This document shows positions 38,165-46,485 of a stretch of 64,000 nucleotides of DNA, piece after piece. The stretch lies in the NCBI RefSeq assembly GCF_002174125.1, contig NZ_NEXX01000002.1, positions 310,001 through 374,000 of the forward strand. The letters are read 5' to 3'. The notes below the pieces were generated by a model. The model saw only the letters and a program-made list of their open reading frames with translations, had not been told where the DNA came from and did no database searches. This DNA is from Acinetobacter populi. GTDB lineage: Bacteria > Pseudomonadota > Gammaproteobacteria > Pseudomonadales > Moraxellaceae. The position numbers and the translations under genes were made by a program. How positions within the stretch are numbered: the stretch's first letter is position 1; each line of letters begins with the position of its first letter.

Positions 38165-38461
38165 CTAGACAGTAAAAAAGGCTTTTATTTCACTTATGAT
38201 TTTTTCAACCCATTTTATGAAGTCATCTTTTTCCAAAATATCAGGGGCATTTGAAAACTCTATCCGATAAGAATCTCTATTACCCACCGAATTTACGTGC
38301 TCAAAATTATTATCTATAGAGATCAACTGATTTTGAATACTAATAAGACTAGATAAATTCACATAACGGAAAAAGTTTCTAATATTTGTATTAGAATTTC
38401 CATTAGAACTATCAAAATAATCGGATCGAATAAAATCATCATACTTATTGGATAAATCCAC
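38165..38461 (-). CDS. Small hypothetical phage protein
   Basis: A 98-residue acidic protein of unknown function. It starts at a GTG preceded by AAGGAGA at ideal spacing, which supports translation. The N-terminal half is Asn/Ser-rich (YFDSSNGNSNTNIRNFFRY) and the end is FIKWVEKIISEIKAFF, a possible amphipathic helix. It lies between the tail spike and the virion protein remnant on the late-gene strand. No family is recognised. Confidence 0.55.
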   Translation of the reverse strand: MDLSNKYDDFIRSDYFDSSNGNSNTNIRNFFRYVNLSSLISIQNQLISIDNNFEHVNSVGNRDSYRIEFSNAPDILEKDDFIKWVEKIISEIKAFFTV

Positions 38462-38473
38462 GCTTACTTCTCC

Positions 38474-38799
38474 TTATTCACTTGGCGCATGTTTACCAGT
38501 GATCGTACCACGCACTGCATCTGTGATGCTATTAGGTTCATCTTGTTTGCCTTGTTCGATTTGCAACCAATAGTGAGATGGTTTACCTAGCATGGCAAAA
38601 GGAATGCCAGTTGCAAAAGTTGCACTATTGAGTGCATCTCGTGCGAAGCGCCCTTGATTAACTTCCTTATCATCGTCCAGTGCTCGGTTAGCATGCTGGA
38701 TTAAAGCAAGACCAGACTCACCCATGCTAAATACTGGTGATGCTGTGTATCGATCATTCATTACATTGCTATCTGTATTACTTAAGCGAAAAACTACCT
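38474..38799 (-). pseudogene. C-terminal remnant of a large internal virion protein
   Basis: The frame is open from 38799 to the stop at 38474, with an ATG at 38761. The last ~90 residues (GESGLALIQHANRALDDDKE, FATGIPFAMLGKPSHYWLQI) resemble the extreme C terminus of the very large internal or ejection proteins of podoviruses. The rest of that gene is missing. Directly beyond, from about 38790, the opposite strand carries the tail of another phage gene. A deletion has therefore fused the late and early regions here. The family call is by recollection of sequence style, not by search. Confidence 0.5.
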
Positions 38800-39018
38800 A
38801 CCCACTTTACCCTGCTTACCGAAAGTTATAAAGGACTGCCAGCGGAAGAACTAAAAATCTCATTCCGCATTTCCACCCAAGATGCAGAACCTACTTTTAT
38901 CTTACGTTTTGTCGGATCGGATGCGCATGACCAACGCCGAGCCGATCAGTTCACACAATCCCTAGAAGGTAAATTGTTAGGTATTGGTACTTTCTACCAA
39001 GGTGAATTTTCAGCATAA
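38737..39018 (+). pseudogene. C-terminal remnant of an early phage protein
   Basis: The frame has an ATG at 38737, but its first ~17 codons are antisense to the virion protein remnant. The plausible native part begins around THFTLLTESYKGLP and ends RFVGSDAHDQRRADQFTQSL... at 39018. It may belong to a DUF2303-like early protein family, but this is uncertain. The start is lost at the deletion junction, so the gene is probably dead. Confidence 0.4.
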
Positions 39019-39043
39019 ACCAATCGCACCCGGCCCAGTGCCG

Positions 39044-39099
39044 GATGCTTTGGAAAGTGAATGTATTGCTGACCCTCTGCATTCACTTTCCAAAGCATC
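39044..39099. repeat. Perfect 20-bp inverted repeat with 16-base loop upstream of the polymerase gene
   Basis: Bases 39044-39063 (starting GATGCTTTGG) are exactly complementary to 39080-39099 (ending CCAAAGCATC). The hairpin ends 20 bp before the polymerase start. It has no T tail, so it does not look like a simple terminator. A small GC stem (CGGC/GCCG, around 39031-39043) lies just before it. Confidence 0.85.
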
Positions 39100-39119
39100 A
39101 AGCTTAAGGAACAAAGTAA

Positions 39120-40778
39120 ATGACTCCCCTATTCTGTGACCTTGAAACATACAGCGAAGTACCGATTAAAAACGGTACACATGCCTATGCCGAAAAAGCA
39201 GAAGTTATGCTGTGGGCATATGCACTTGAGGATCAACCTATTAAAGTTTGGGATTTAACCGCAAATTATGAAATGCCAAGTGATCTTAAAGCGCACTTGG
39301 CAAACCCAGATATTCTAACCGTTTGGCATAACGGCGGTATGTTCGATACTGTTGTTCTTAAACACGCACTGAAAATCAACCTACCCTTGAATCGTGTACA
39401 TGACACTATGGTACGTGCATTCAGTCATTCCCTGCCCGGTTCACTTGATACCCTCGGTCAGATTTTTGGTTTAGCTCAGGATAAGGTAAAAGATAAATCG
39501 GGTAAGCAGCTCATTCAGTTATTTTGCAAACCTCGTCCAGCAAACCAAAAGATACGTCGTGCTACTAGTCAGACCCACCCTACCGAATGGCAAAGATTCA
39601 TCAATTATGCCAAGTCAGATATTGAAGCAATGCGTGAACTTTATAGAAAGTTACCCCTGTGGAATTACCGTGGCACAGAATTAGAACTTTGGCATCTGGA
39701 CCAGGTTATTAATAACCGCGGTGTATGCATCGACATGGATCTTGCTCGGTCTTCTATTCAAGCGGTTGAACAAGCCCAAAAGGTTCTAGCTAGACGTACA
39801 GTAGAATTGACCGATGGTGAAGTACAAGCAGCCACTCAGCGTGATGCAATGCTTGAGCATATGCTCAATGCGTATGGGATTACTTTACCTGATATGCAGA
39901 AAAGCACCCTTGAACGTCGCTTAAATGATGACAGTCTGCCATTGCCTTTACGTGAATTACTAGCGATTAGGCTACAGGCATCTAGTACCAGTACTGCAAA
40001 GTATAAAACATTGATTAATGCCACCAGCTCGGACGGCAGATTAAGAGGTACCTTACAGTTTAACGGTGCATCACTTACGGGCCGTTGGGCAGGCCGTTTA
40101 TTCCAACCGCAAAACCTACCTCGTCCGGGATTAAAGCAAAAGCAGATTGATATTGGCATTGATGCATTAAAGGCAGATTGCGCCGATCTGATCTTTGATA
40201 ACGTCATGGAGCTAACCAGTTCCGCAATCCGAGGTTGTATCTGTGCACCTAAAGGCAAAAAGTTAGTTGTTGCCGACTTATCAAATATTGAAGGTCGGGC
40301 ACTGGCATGGCTTGCAGGCGAATCATGGAAAATCAAAGCATTCTATGATTTCGACGCTGGCAAAGGGCATGACCTTTATAAGTTATCTTACGCAAAATCT
40401 TTCGGCGTATCGCCGGAGGATGTGGACAAGGAGCAACGCCAAGTCGGTAAGGTACAAGAGTTAGCCCTTGGCTATGAAGGTGGCGTAGGCGCATTCCTAA
40501 CCTTTGCCGCAGCCTATGGACTTGATCTTGATGCAATGGCAGAACAGGCATTTAGTAATATCGATCAATCTATCATGAATGAGGCCATCCGTGCATGGGA
40601 ATGGCACAAGAAAGAGAAGCGCAACACTTTCGGTCTTAAGAAAAATACATGGCTTGTTTGCGATTCTTTTAAACGATCATGGCGATATGCACATCCAAAT
40701 ATATCCGCATGGTGGAAGGAATTGCAACAAGCAGCGATTGAAGCAATCAGCAAGGCGTATTCAGCTAATAAATCGTAA
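39120..40778 (+). pseudogene. Phage family A DNA polymerase, truncated at the C terminus
   Basis: The 552-residue frame begins with a 3'-5' exonuclease domain ([34 protein letters not shown]). It continues into the polymerase domain with motif A-like [20 protein letters not shown] and motif B-like [15 protein letters not shown]. It stops at SKAYSANKS before the HDE motif C that supplies a catalytic carboxylate. About 40764-40778 the sequence switches to an antisense SIR2 gene fragment, so the missing part was lost by recombination. Without motif C, polymerase activity is not expected; the exonuclease domain could fold. Confidence 0.85.
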
Positions 40779-41206
40779 TTCGGTGTTGCGACGTGAAGTT
40801 GTTTATCGGCCTGTGGCAGAGTCTCAACGAGCTTTTTCAGTAGTGGGCCAGCAGGCCAATCGCGTAATCCTGAAATGATTTGATGGGCGTGAACGTTATC
40901 GTGATATGCAACAAAGCTTGCAGTTAGTTCGACTATACGAGTAGTCAGAGTCTCATCCTTGATGAAGTCCATAGCGGATTCAAAATCATGTCTACCCTCA
41001 TCAAGAGCGGAGACAACTTGCTGCCATTGTTGCGCCTGAGTATCTGTCATACCACCAGTCAACTCGGCTCGAAGGTGACGCTCTAGGGCTGGCATCCCAA
41101 AATTTAGATCAAGTGCACAAGAAGTTCCTGTACCAAATAAAACAAAAGGCTTCTCAGTAAAAATCTCTGCAATCGCTTGATATGCTGATTCCTTTGTCAA
41201 CACCAT
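40765..41206 (-). pseudogene. SIR2-family protein, N-terminal fragment
   Basis: About 147 residues remain of a SIR2-like NAD-binding domain, with VLFGTGTSCALDLNFGMPAL near the start and [12 protein letters not shown] near the break. SIR2 proteins of this kind are NADase effectors in several anti-phage systems. The open frame continues to 40565, but that part is only the antisense of the truncated polymerase gene ([18 protein letters not shown]). The N terminus with ATG at 41206 appears native. Confidence 0.75.
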
Positions 41207-41218
41207 ATACTGTCTCTC

Positions 41219-41356
41219 TTAATTAACTAAAACTCTGTGCTTACCGAACAATAAATATAATGCGCAAAGGCCTGTACTTTTACCAGTTTCATTGTCCCCA
41301 ATTAATATATTAATACTACTATCAAAGCTAAGTTCAAGTGACTCAAATTTCAAAAA
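41219..41356 (-). pseudogene. P-loop ATPase N-terminal stub upstream of the SIR2 fragment
   Basis: A minus-strand frame reads FLKFESLELSFDSSINIL then GDNETGKSTGLCALYLLF and stops at 41219. GDNETGKST is a Walker A motif, and the preceding beta-strands fit RecF/OLD/SMC-type AAA ATPases. A stop codon lies just upstream at 41357-41359, so the start is lost or is a TTG. Only ~45 codons remain. It is 13 bp from the SIR2 gene start, so the two may have been partners in one defence operon. Confidence 0.55.
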
Positions 41357-41359
41357 TTA

Positions 41360-41842
41360 TTAATGCAGTGTAAAATCTCGATTAGATATATCTTCCTTGA
41401 TATTAGCTTCTCTGGCAACAGAAATGAAACAAACAATAATCAATAGCTATCTTTAAGTATTTTGGATTGAAACAATCCAGCCACCGTAAAAAATTTCCAC
41501 CTGTGTTGAATGATTAAGTAACAGTGTTAATAATGAATGAAACCGTTTTTAAGGACAAGTACATAGAATGTAAGGAAATCCAAAGGCTTGGGAACATCTA
41601 TAATCGCATACTAGTCCCAAAGAATGCAAAACGCTCACCTTCCGAAGCACTAAAATAGTGCTCATTCGCAATAACACCATCATTATATCCATGTGTTAAA
41701 CATAGTGCATTTAAGCATTTGGCTTGAATTTCCTATTTAATTTGTTATTGTGCATCACTCATAATTGTGCCTAAATAAAAAGGCAAGCAATATTGCTTAT
41801 CTTCATTATTTAAATTATGAGCAATTTGGTCATGTCTGGGGA
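41360..41842. other. Non-coding stretch with no recognised feature
   Basis: No credible gene, RNA or repeat is seen. The base composition is AT-rich and short frames are broken on both strands, as expected for decayed sequence between defence fragments. Confidence 0.5.
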
Positions 41843-42514
41843 TTACAATCCAACAGATTGCTGAAATCTTTTAAACCAATTTGGGATGATTACGAGTTCC
41901 CCTTGTATTTTTAATTTTTCCAAGGGTTGACCATTTTTTGCAATTTTCCAAATCATTTTTTTTTGATTTGCATCAATCCATAAATCATCAAAAAATTTGA
42001 TACCAGGTTCTAGTGCAATAAAGAATTTAGTTTCCTCATATTTGTTAGTTTCCTCATTTCTAAATTTTGCCTCAAAAAAACCTTCATTTAATGACAGTAA
42101 AATATATGGTATGTAATTTAATGAAATCCCTTTATAATCCCAAATCTTTTTTTTCGATGCCTCTGAAAGTAATTTTTTAAATGTATCAAATAAAATATTT
42201 TTCCCAATTATTGCTGAGCATGCCAAATAAATATTGAATAGATTTTGTTGAACTTCTTGTCGAATTATTAAGCCATGAGATTTATCAAAATGCCGAGCTG
42301 TGAGATGTTCGTATCGTTTATGATTCTCAAATTTGGTTGGACAAGCAGTATTTTTTGGATGATATAAATGAGCTGGCCTATTGGAGGAATATTGTGCTCG
42401 AATGTCCATTACGCTTTCACATACTTCACATAAGCCCTGCTTTATTCTGTTTTTGATAAACCATTCAATCGTTTGTTTGTCACGTGTTTCTGGATCTAAT
42501 GCTGTATAAGCCAT
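41843..42514 (-). CDS. Hypothetical protein with N-terminal Cys motif, possible zinc-binding
   Basis: The 223-residue protein is not recognised. Residues 1-80 contain GLCEVCESV, then RPAHLYHPKNTACPTKFENH, giving a CxxC...H...C arrangement that could bind zinc. The rest is mixed and Lys/Phe-rich (ASKKKIWDYKGISL, KWFKRF-like end). It is intact from ATG to stop and flanked by decayed sequence on both sides, so it is either recently acquired or under selection. Its place among defence fragments makes an anti-phage or nucleic-acid role possible, but nothing direct supports that. Confidence 0.6.
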   Translation of the reverse strand: MAYTALDPETRDKQTIEWFIKNRIKQGLCEVCESVMDIRAQYSSNRPAHLYHPKNTACPTKFENHKRYEHLTARHFDKSHGLIIRQEVQQNLFNIYLACSAIIGKNILFDTFKKLLSEASKKKIWDYKGISLNYIPYILLSLNEGFFEAKFRNEETNKYEETKFFIALEPGIKFFDDLWIDANQKKMIWKIAKNGQPLEKLKIQGELVIIPNWFKRFQQSVGL

Positions 42515-42833
42515 TTTTTAGTTCTCGGTTATTAAGTGATACTTAAATATATCAATAATAAAATACTAAATACCCATAATTTACAAATTTATAAAGTCTA
42601 ATATTTTAAGTTAATTTTTTTCGACTACAATTCTTTTAAAAATTTTCATTATAATTATTATTTAATCTTGCAGTCTCAATAATTTACCTCCGATTCCTTC
42701 CTTGTTTGGTACTGGGGGATGTATTGGACTAGATTCTGCTGCACTTCTGTCAAGCCTTTGGCAATTGAATTTTACTATTTAGATATTTTTAAAGCTAAAA
42801 GTGTCAATATAATCTACTTAATCCGTATGCTTA
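42515..42833. other. AT-rich gap without recognised genes
   Basis: The stretch has A/T-rich tracts and no credible open frame. It should include the promoter of the 41843-42514 gene. No known repeat or RNA is seen. Confidence 0.4.
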
Positions 42834-42998
42834 TTTAAACAACAAGCAATTCATTATGCACTTTCAAACTCACACGAGTCTGTAGCTGCAATCGCCTAAA
42901 AACTAGGTGTGGGTTATTCAACCTTAGACAAATGGATTCGTGAAGCTAATCCAGTGGGTTCAAGCAGCTCATGGATAGCTGCTGACATTTCTGAATAA
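42834..42998 (+). pseudogene. IS3-type transposase OrfA remnant
   Basis: From 42843 the plus strand reads QAIHYALSNSHESVAAIA, a stop, then KLGVGYSTLDKWIREANP and stops at 42996-42998. This is the helix-turn-helix region of an IS3-family OrfA, with TAA where CAA is expected. The start, the rest of OrfA and OrfB are absent. Confidence 0.65.
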
Positions 42999-43084
42999 GT
43001 TGATGTTTAAATTTAGCTGTGAATGTTCGACAGGGCTTTTTTAGCGCCGGTGTGTAAGCATCCGCTAAACCCCATTGCTATTTT

Positions 43085-43819
43085 TTAATTCGGCTTAGAT
43101 TTCCAACAGTGTGGAAGTAATTCTTCTATTCGGGTCACTTTATGTGTCGGTAACCTTTTCAACACATCACTTAAATAGGCATAGGGATCCAACCCATTCA
43201 GCTTGGCCGATTGGATTAAAGTCATGATATTCGCTGCTCGTTGACCGCTGCGCAGCGAGCCAGTAAACAACCAGTTCTTGCGACCTAAGGCCCAAGGGCG
43301 CATCTGATTTTCGACCCAATTGTTGTCTATCGGCAAATTGCCATCATCCAAATAGCGGCTTAAAGCTGACCAACGTTTCAGCGCGTAATTGATGGATTTA
43401 GCCGTTGCAGAGTTCGATGGCACCGTCAGATAGTGCTGGTTGAGCCACTCATACAGCTGTTGCATCACTGGTTGACTGTACTTTTGCCGATATTCGTAAC
43501 ATTGTTGCGCTGTCCCATTCATCTTTTTCCTGAGTTCTGCTTCTACGGCATACAATCTCTGAATCAGCAGTAATGCCTGTTTAGCGATCTGACTTTTCCC
43601 GGTCATATGCAGTTCATGCAATTTACGTCGTGTATGTGCCATGCAGCCGAATTCAATAATTTGGCCTGATTTAAAGCGGACTTTATAGCCACTGTAATCA
43701 TCGCAGATCAGATGACCCTGCCAGTCTTTCAGGAATTCTTCAGCATGCTGACCTGAACGGCTCGGCTGGAAGTCATAGATCACCGCCTGAACCACATTGT
43801 ATTGTGTAGTGGCATAGGC
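43085..43819 (-). pseudogene. IS66 transposase (TnpC), C-terminal fragment
   Basis: The frame runs AYATTQYNVVQAVIYDFQ..., with an internal GTG at 43795, to the stop at 43085. It has the IS66 signatures GHLICDDYSGYKVRF, GCMAHTRRKLHEL, DDGNLPIDNNWVENQMRPWA and GRKNWLFTGSLRSGQRAANI. It covers the last ~240 of about 520 residues. The first ~half, including zinc-binding and part of the catalytic domain, is deleted. Confidence 0.85.
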
Positions 43820-43930
43820 TCAGACATAACCTTCTTGGCAGGCTTGAACGACACGATGTTTAAATTCAGCACTGTCTGTTCTTCTTTTTCTGGTAGCAGA
43901 TATAGTGGATATCTGGTCATGAGTCGTCAT
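43820..43930 (-). pseudogene. IS66 small ORF (TnpA) remnant fused in frame to TnpC
   Basis: ATG at 43930 starts MTTHDQISTISATRKRRTDS, the N terminus of the IS66 accessory protein. After VVQACQEGYV the frame meets TGA (43820-43822) and continues in the same phase as the transposase fragment. The deletion therefore joined the two genes in frame, with TGA where a TGG (Trp) codon is likely. Confidence 0.65.
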
Positions 43931-44090
43931 AAATTTAGTCCCCACTTAAAAATAAGTAGGGACTAAATCAAGGCTTATAGAAGTGCTTGATAAGGTGTGT
44001 TTAGCGGATGCTTACTTTAAAACCATAAAGAGGTATCCACTAAAATTTAAGTGGACACTATCGGCATATAAATGCGTTAGAAAAAGTGGG

Positions 44091-44107
44091 GTTCAGCGGA
44101 CGCTTAC
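44091..44107. repeat. Second IS66-like terminal inverted repeat
   Basis: GTTCAGCGGACGCTTAC differs by two bases from the right end of the neighbouring IS66 unit (43999-44015). It marks the end of another, otherwise lost, element of the same group. The 75 bp between the two ends (with CCACTAAAATTTAAGTGG, 44038-44055, an inverted repeat) look like further insertion-sequence debris. Confidence 0.55.
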
Positions 44108-44127
44108 TTAAATCTGTATTGTTTTAC

Positions 44128-44592
44128 TTAAGAACTAATAGCTTCTAAGATCAAAGCACTTTGCAAACTTCTATCAGACTCAGTAATACCTAACTCTCCT
44201 GCAGTAACAGGAACAACTCCCCAGTCTTCTAAAACAGTATCAATAATTTCATTATGATTTTTTACTATGATGTAGCATTTAGGTTTTCTTAATCTATATT
44301 CTAAAGGCCAAGAGTTATTAAGGTCAAATAACACTCTTCGAATATTCATATCATTCAAAGAATAGCCGATAAATAATACACTGTGATTCAACAAATCTGA
44401 CTTAAATTTAACATCAATTGGATCTTCAAATTTCATTCTTCGATAATAACTACTTTCGTTTAAAACGATACTATTATCATCAGAAAAGTCTCCATGAAAT
44501 TTAATAATCTGCGGGACATTTTTTTTAGCATTACTTATATGCAAAATATCTGATATTTTACTATAATAGTAAAGAATTGTTTGAAGTTCTCA
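44128..44592 (-). pseudogene. SIR2-family protein, C-terminal fragment
   Basis: The minus-strand frame open from 44592 reads YYSKISDILHISNAKKN..., then QIIKFHGDFSDDNSIVLNES and NHSVLFIGYSLNDMNIRRVL, the C-terminal half of a SIR2-like NAD-binding domain. It ends with a stop at 44128. No ATG starts it, and the expected N-terminal half is not upstream. It is a different position and order from the SIR2 fragment at 40765-41206, so it is a second gene or a transposed half. The tail beyond the SIR2 core (GVVPVTAGELGITESDRSLQ) is intact. Confidence 0.65.
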
Positions 44593-44732
44593 TCAATAGG
44601 CAAGTTTCCATTAAAATTTAATTGTTCTATATAACAGTCAAATTGTGGTTGTCGTTCAGGATCTAAAGCATTTGCTGTTATACATAGTCCTTCTAGAATA
44701 TGATTGAGTTTGTTTATCTCGGTATCTTGCAT
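44535..44732 (-). CDS. Hypothetical 65-residue frame after rtcB fragment, probably truncated
   Basis: ATG at 44732 opens MQDTEINKLNHILEGLCITA..., running to a stop at 44535, starting 5 bp beyond the rtcB stop codon. The last residues (FTIIVKYQIFCI) overlap the SIR2 fragment in another frame, so the native C terminus was probably cut off by the join. A gene right after rtcB on the same strand suggests an RNA-repair operon partner. No family is recognised. Confidence 0.4.
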   Translation of the reverse strand: MQDTEINKLNHILEGLCITANALDPERQPQFDCYIEQLNFNGNLPIDENFKQFFTIIVKYQIFCI

Positions 44733-44736
44733 GTTT

Positions 44737-45111
44737 CTATCCCTTAACACAAACCACTTGTCGTAATGTATAAACCACTTCAACCAAATCTTGTTGTGCT
44801 TTCATCACATCTTCGATCGGTTTATAAGCCGATGGAATTTCATCAATCACAGCAGCATCTTTACGGCATTCCACACCTTCCGTCTGGACAATCTGATCTT
44901 CCACAGTGAATCGGCGTTTTGCTTCAGCACGGCTCATGACGCGTCCTGCACCATGTGAACATGAACAGAATGATTCCTGATTTCCAAGGCCACGAACGAT
45001 AAAGGACTTGGCACCCATTGAACCAGGGATAATTCCATATTGTCCAAGTTTGGCACTTACAGCACCTTTGCGAGTCACCATCACTTCTTCGCCGTAATGT
45101 TCTTCCTTTTG
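44737..45111 (-). pseudogene. rtcB: RNA ligase RtcB, C-terminal fragment
   Basis: About 125 codons encode the C-terminal third of RtcB: KEEHYGEEVMVTRKGAVSAK, GIIPGSMGAKSFIVRGLGN, SFCSCSHGAGRVMSRAEAK (the GMP-binding histidine region) and the conserved end QVVCVKG. The frame upstream of KEEHYG (to 45177) is not RtcB sequence. The preceding middle part of the gene lies next to it on the opposite strand, so rtcB is rearranged. RtcB joins 2',3'-cyclic phosphate and 5'-OH RNA ends; this copy cannot do so. Confidence 0.85.
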
Positions 45112-45132
45112 GTCGCAGATTTTGAATTGATT

Positions 45133-45434
45133 TGTGCCAAGCACCCTCGCCTCAAAAATACCAACAATAGAAAGCACTTGGGAACTTTAGGAACAGGGAA
45201 CCACTTTGTAGAAATCTGTCTGGATGAGCATAATCATGTCTGGATTATGCTGCATTCTGGTTCTCGTGGCGTTGGTAATGCCATTGGTAATCATTTTATC
45301 GAGCTTGCACGTAAAGATATGCAAAAGCATTTTATTAACTTACCAAATAAAGATTTGGCGTATTTAGTTGAAGGAACTGAGCATTTTGATGATTACTGGT
45401 TTGCCGTGGGTTGGGCACAACGTTTTAACTCGTC
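45133..45434 (+). pseudogene. rtcB: RNA ligase RtcB, middle fragment in opposite orientation
   Basis: The plus strand reads NNRKHLGTLGTGNHFVEICL and IMLHSGSRGVGNAIGNHFIE, the metal-binding core of RtcB, through EGTEHFDDYWFAVGWAQRF. It is head-to-head with the C-terminal fragment. Flipping this ~300-bp piece would place it upstream of the C-terminal part on the minus strand, with about 40 residues missing between. The N-terminal ~150 residues are absent from the window. Confidence 0.8.
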
Positions 45435-45759
45435 TTGGAGGTATATGAAGAAAATGTGTGATGATCCAGAATTTATAGATTGGCAATTCCACATGAAAAA
45501 AATGGGAACCCCCACTGAAACGATAAATTATTTTTTCCGTAGGAATCTATTTTCCACGTTAAATAATAAGCAATTTGCAGTAATTTCAGGTTATTTAAAA
45601 TCACATATTGAAGGTTTAATCGGAGAATTAACATCTTCCCAACAGGGTTATATAAGACCACCGAACAAATACCTTCCAACGTATGTTCAACATTGGCAGC
45701 ATCTTTATCTCAAAGGTAAAGATGCTGAGATCCTGATTACTTTTGAAGCTAATACTTAA
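45435..45759 (+). pseudogene. Unrecognised C-terminal sequence fused to the rtcB middle fragment
   Basis: The open frame from the rtcB fragment continues for about 108 codons that do not resemble RtcB (NSSWRYMKKMCDDPEFIDWQ ... YVQHWQHLYLKGKDAEILIT) and stops at 45757-45759. It looks like the tail of another gene, joined in frame by chance. The family is not recognised. DIP1984 starts 14 bp later. Confidence 0.4.
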
Positions 45760-45773
45760 AATAGGTAAATAAG

Positions 45774-46232
45774 ATGAAACTCGCAGAAGCACTTTTACTA
45801 CGAAGCGATCAACAAAAAAAGCTCGCTTCATTAAAACAACGGATCAACGCCAATGTATTGGTACAAGATGGTGATGAACCGAGTGAAGATCCAAACGAAC
45901 TCATCAAACAGGTATTTGCTTTAATCCAAGAAAGCAATCAATTAATTTGTCGTATTCATTTGACCAATGCGCAAGCAAAATTGGAGGATGGAAAAATATT
46001 GCTGTCCCTATTAAGTTTACGTGATAGTTATGCTGAGCAACATAAGATTCTCGTTGATGCGATTGCCAATACCCATCGTGAACCAGATCGTTATAGCTCA
46101 CGTGAGATCAAATGGAAGAAGGTTATCCCTGTTTCTAACTTGCAAAAACAAGCAGATGATATCAGCGCAAAATTACGCGACTTAAATATCAAAATTCAGG
46201 CTGCCAATTGGCAGATTGATTTGGTTGAATAG
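45774..46232 (+). CDS. DIP1984-family protein
   Basis: The 152-residue, mainly helical protein starts MKLAEALLLRSDQQKKLASL and has the DIP1984-family features VQDGDEPSEDPNELI and SSREIKWKKVIPVSNLQKQA. Members are found as small cytoplasmic coiled-coil-like proteins, often near RNA-repair or toxin-like genes; biochemical function is unknown. It seems intact although both rtc genes around it are broken. Its position between rtcB and rtcA pieces suggests it was part of the RNA-repair operon. Confidence 0.75.
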   Translation: MKLAEALLLRSDQQKKLASLKQRINANVLVQDGDEPSEDPNELIKQVFALIQESNQLICRIHLTNAQAKLEDGKILLSLLSLRDSYAEQHKILVDAIANTHREPDRYSSREIKWKKVIPVSNLQKQADDISAKLRDLNIKIQAANWQIDLVE

Positions 46233-46485
46233 ACAACAGATTTTGTGAATCTAGTTCACAATCACAGTTTGGACATACTGGGCGAGTACAAGATCCTGCG
46301 TCCACTTGAGGGATTGAAAATAATTCAGGCGGCTACGGCAGCATGTGAGCCGTGCATCCATCTTCACTGATTAGGCTCAGCACTATGCATCTTGTAAACC
46401 TTTGCTAAAAGCAAAGTCACGCTTTACTTCACACTACCATGTACTGACAGTATGTTCATTAAATTAGAAAATAAGGAAAATAGAC
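46233..46485 (+). ncRNA. Candidate structured RNA between DIP1984 and rtcA
   Basis: The 253-bp gap is less AT-rich than its surroundings and has no coding frame. TACAAGAT (46287-46294) is exactly complementary to ATCTTGTA (46389-46396), closing a ~110-base domain. That domain includes a smaller hairpin ACGGC/GCCGT (near 46336-46354). A further hairpin CTTTGC/GCAAAG follows just after (46400-46416). Some bacterial rtcBA operons carry Y-RNA or tRNA-like RNAs, so a damage-sensing or Y-like RNA is possible. No specific Y-RNA or tRNA motif was recognised. Confidence 0.35.

Larger units (their letters stand above)
43054..44015 (-). mobile_element. Internally deleted IS66-family insertion sequence
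   Basis: The 962-bp unit is bounded by perfect 17-bp inverted repeats: GTAAGCATCCGCTAAAC (43054-43070) and its complement (43999-44015). Inside are the first codons of the small IS66 ORF (from 43930) and the last ~240 codons of the transposase (43085-43795). A full IS66 is about 2.5 kb, so the middle was lost. The flanking 8-bp sequences do not match each other, which suggests later rearrangement at one side. It cannot transpose alone but could be moved in trans. Confidence 0.8.

Noticed and set aside
39836..40336. 166-codon minus-strand frame inside the polymerase fragment
   Set aside because: Antisense shadow; the plus-strand frame has recognisable polymerase motifs.
40565..40764. Extension of the SIR2 fragment frame beyond the junction
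   Set aside because: This part is the complement of the polymerase gene and happens to stay open; it is not SIR2 sequence.
45040..45132. 5' part of the long plus-strand frame containing the rtcB middle fragment
   Set aside because: It is antisense to the rtcB C-terminal fragment; true rtcB sequence on the plus strand starts about 45133.
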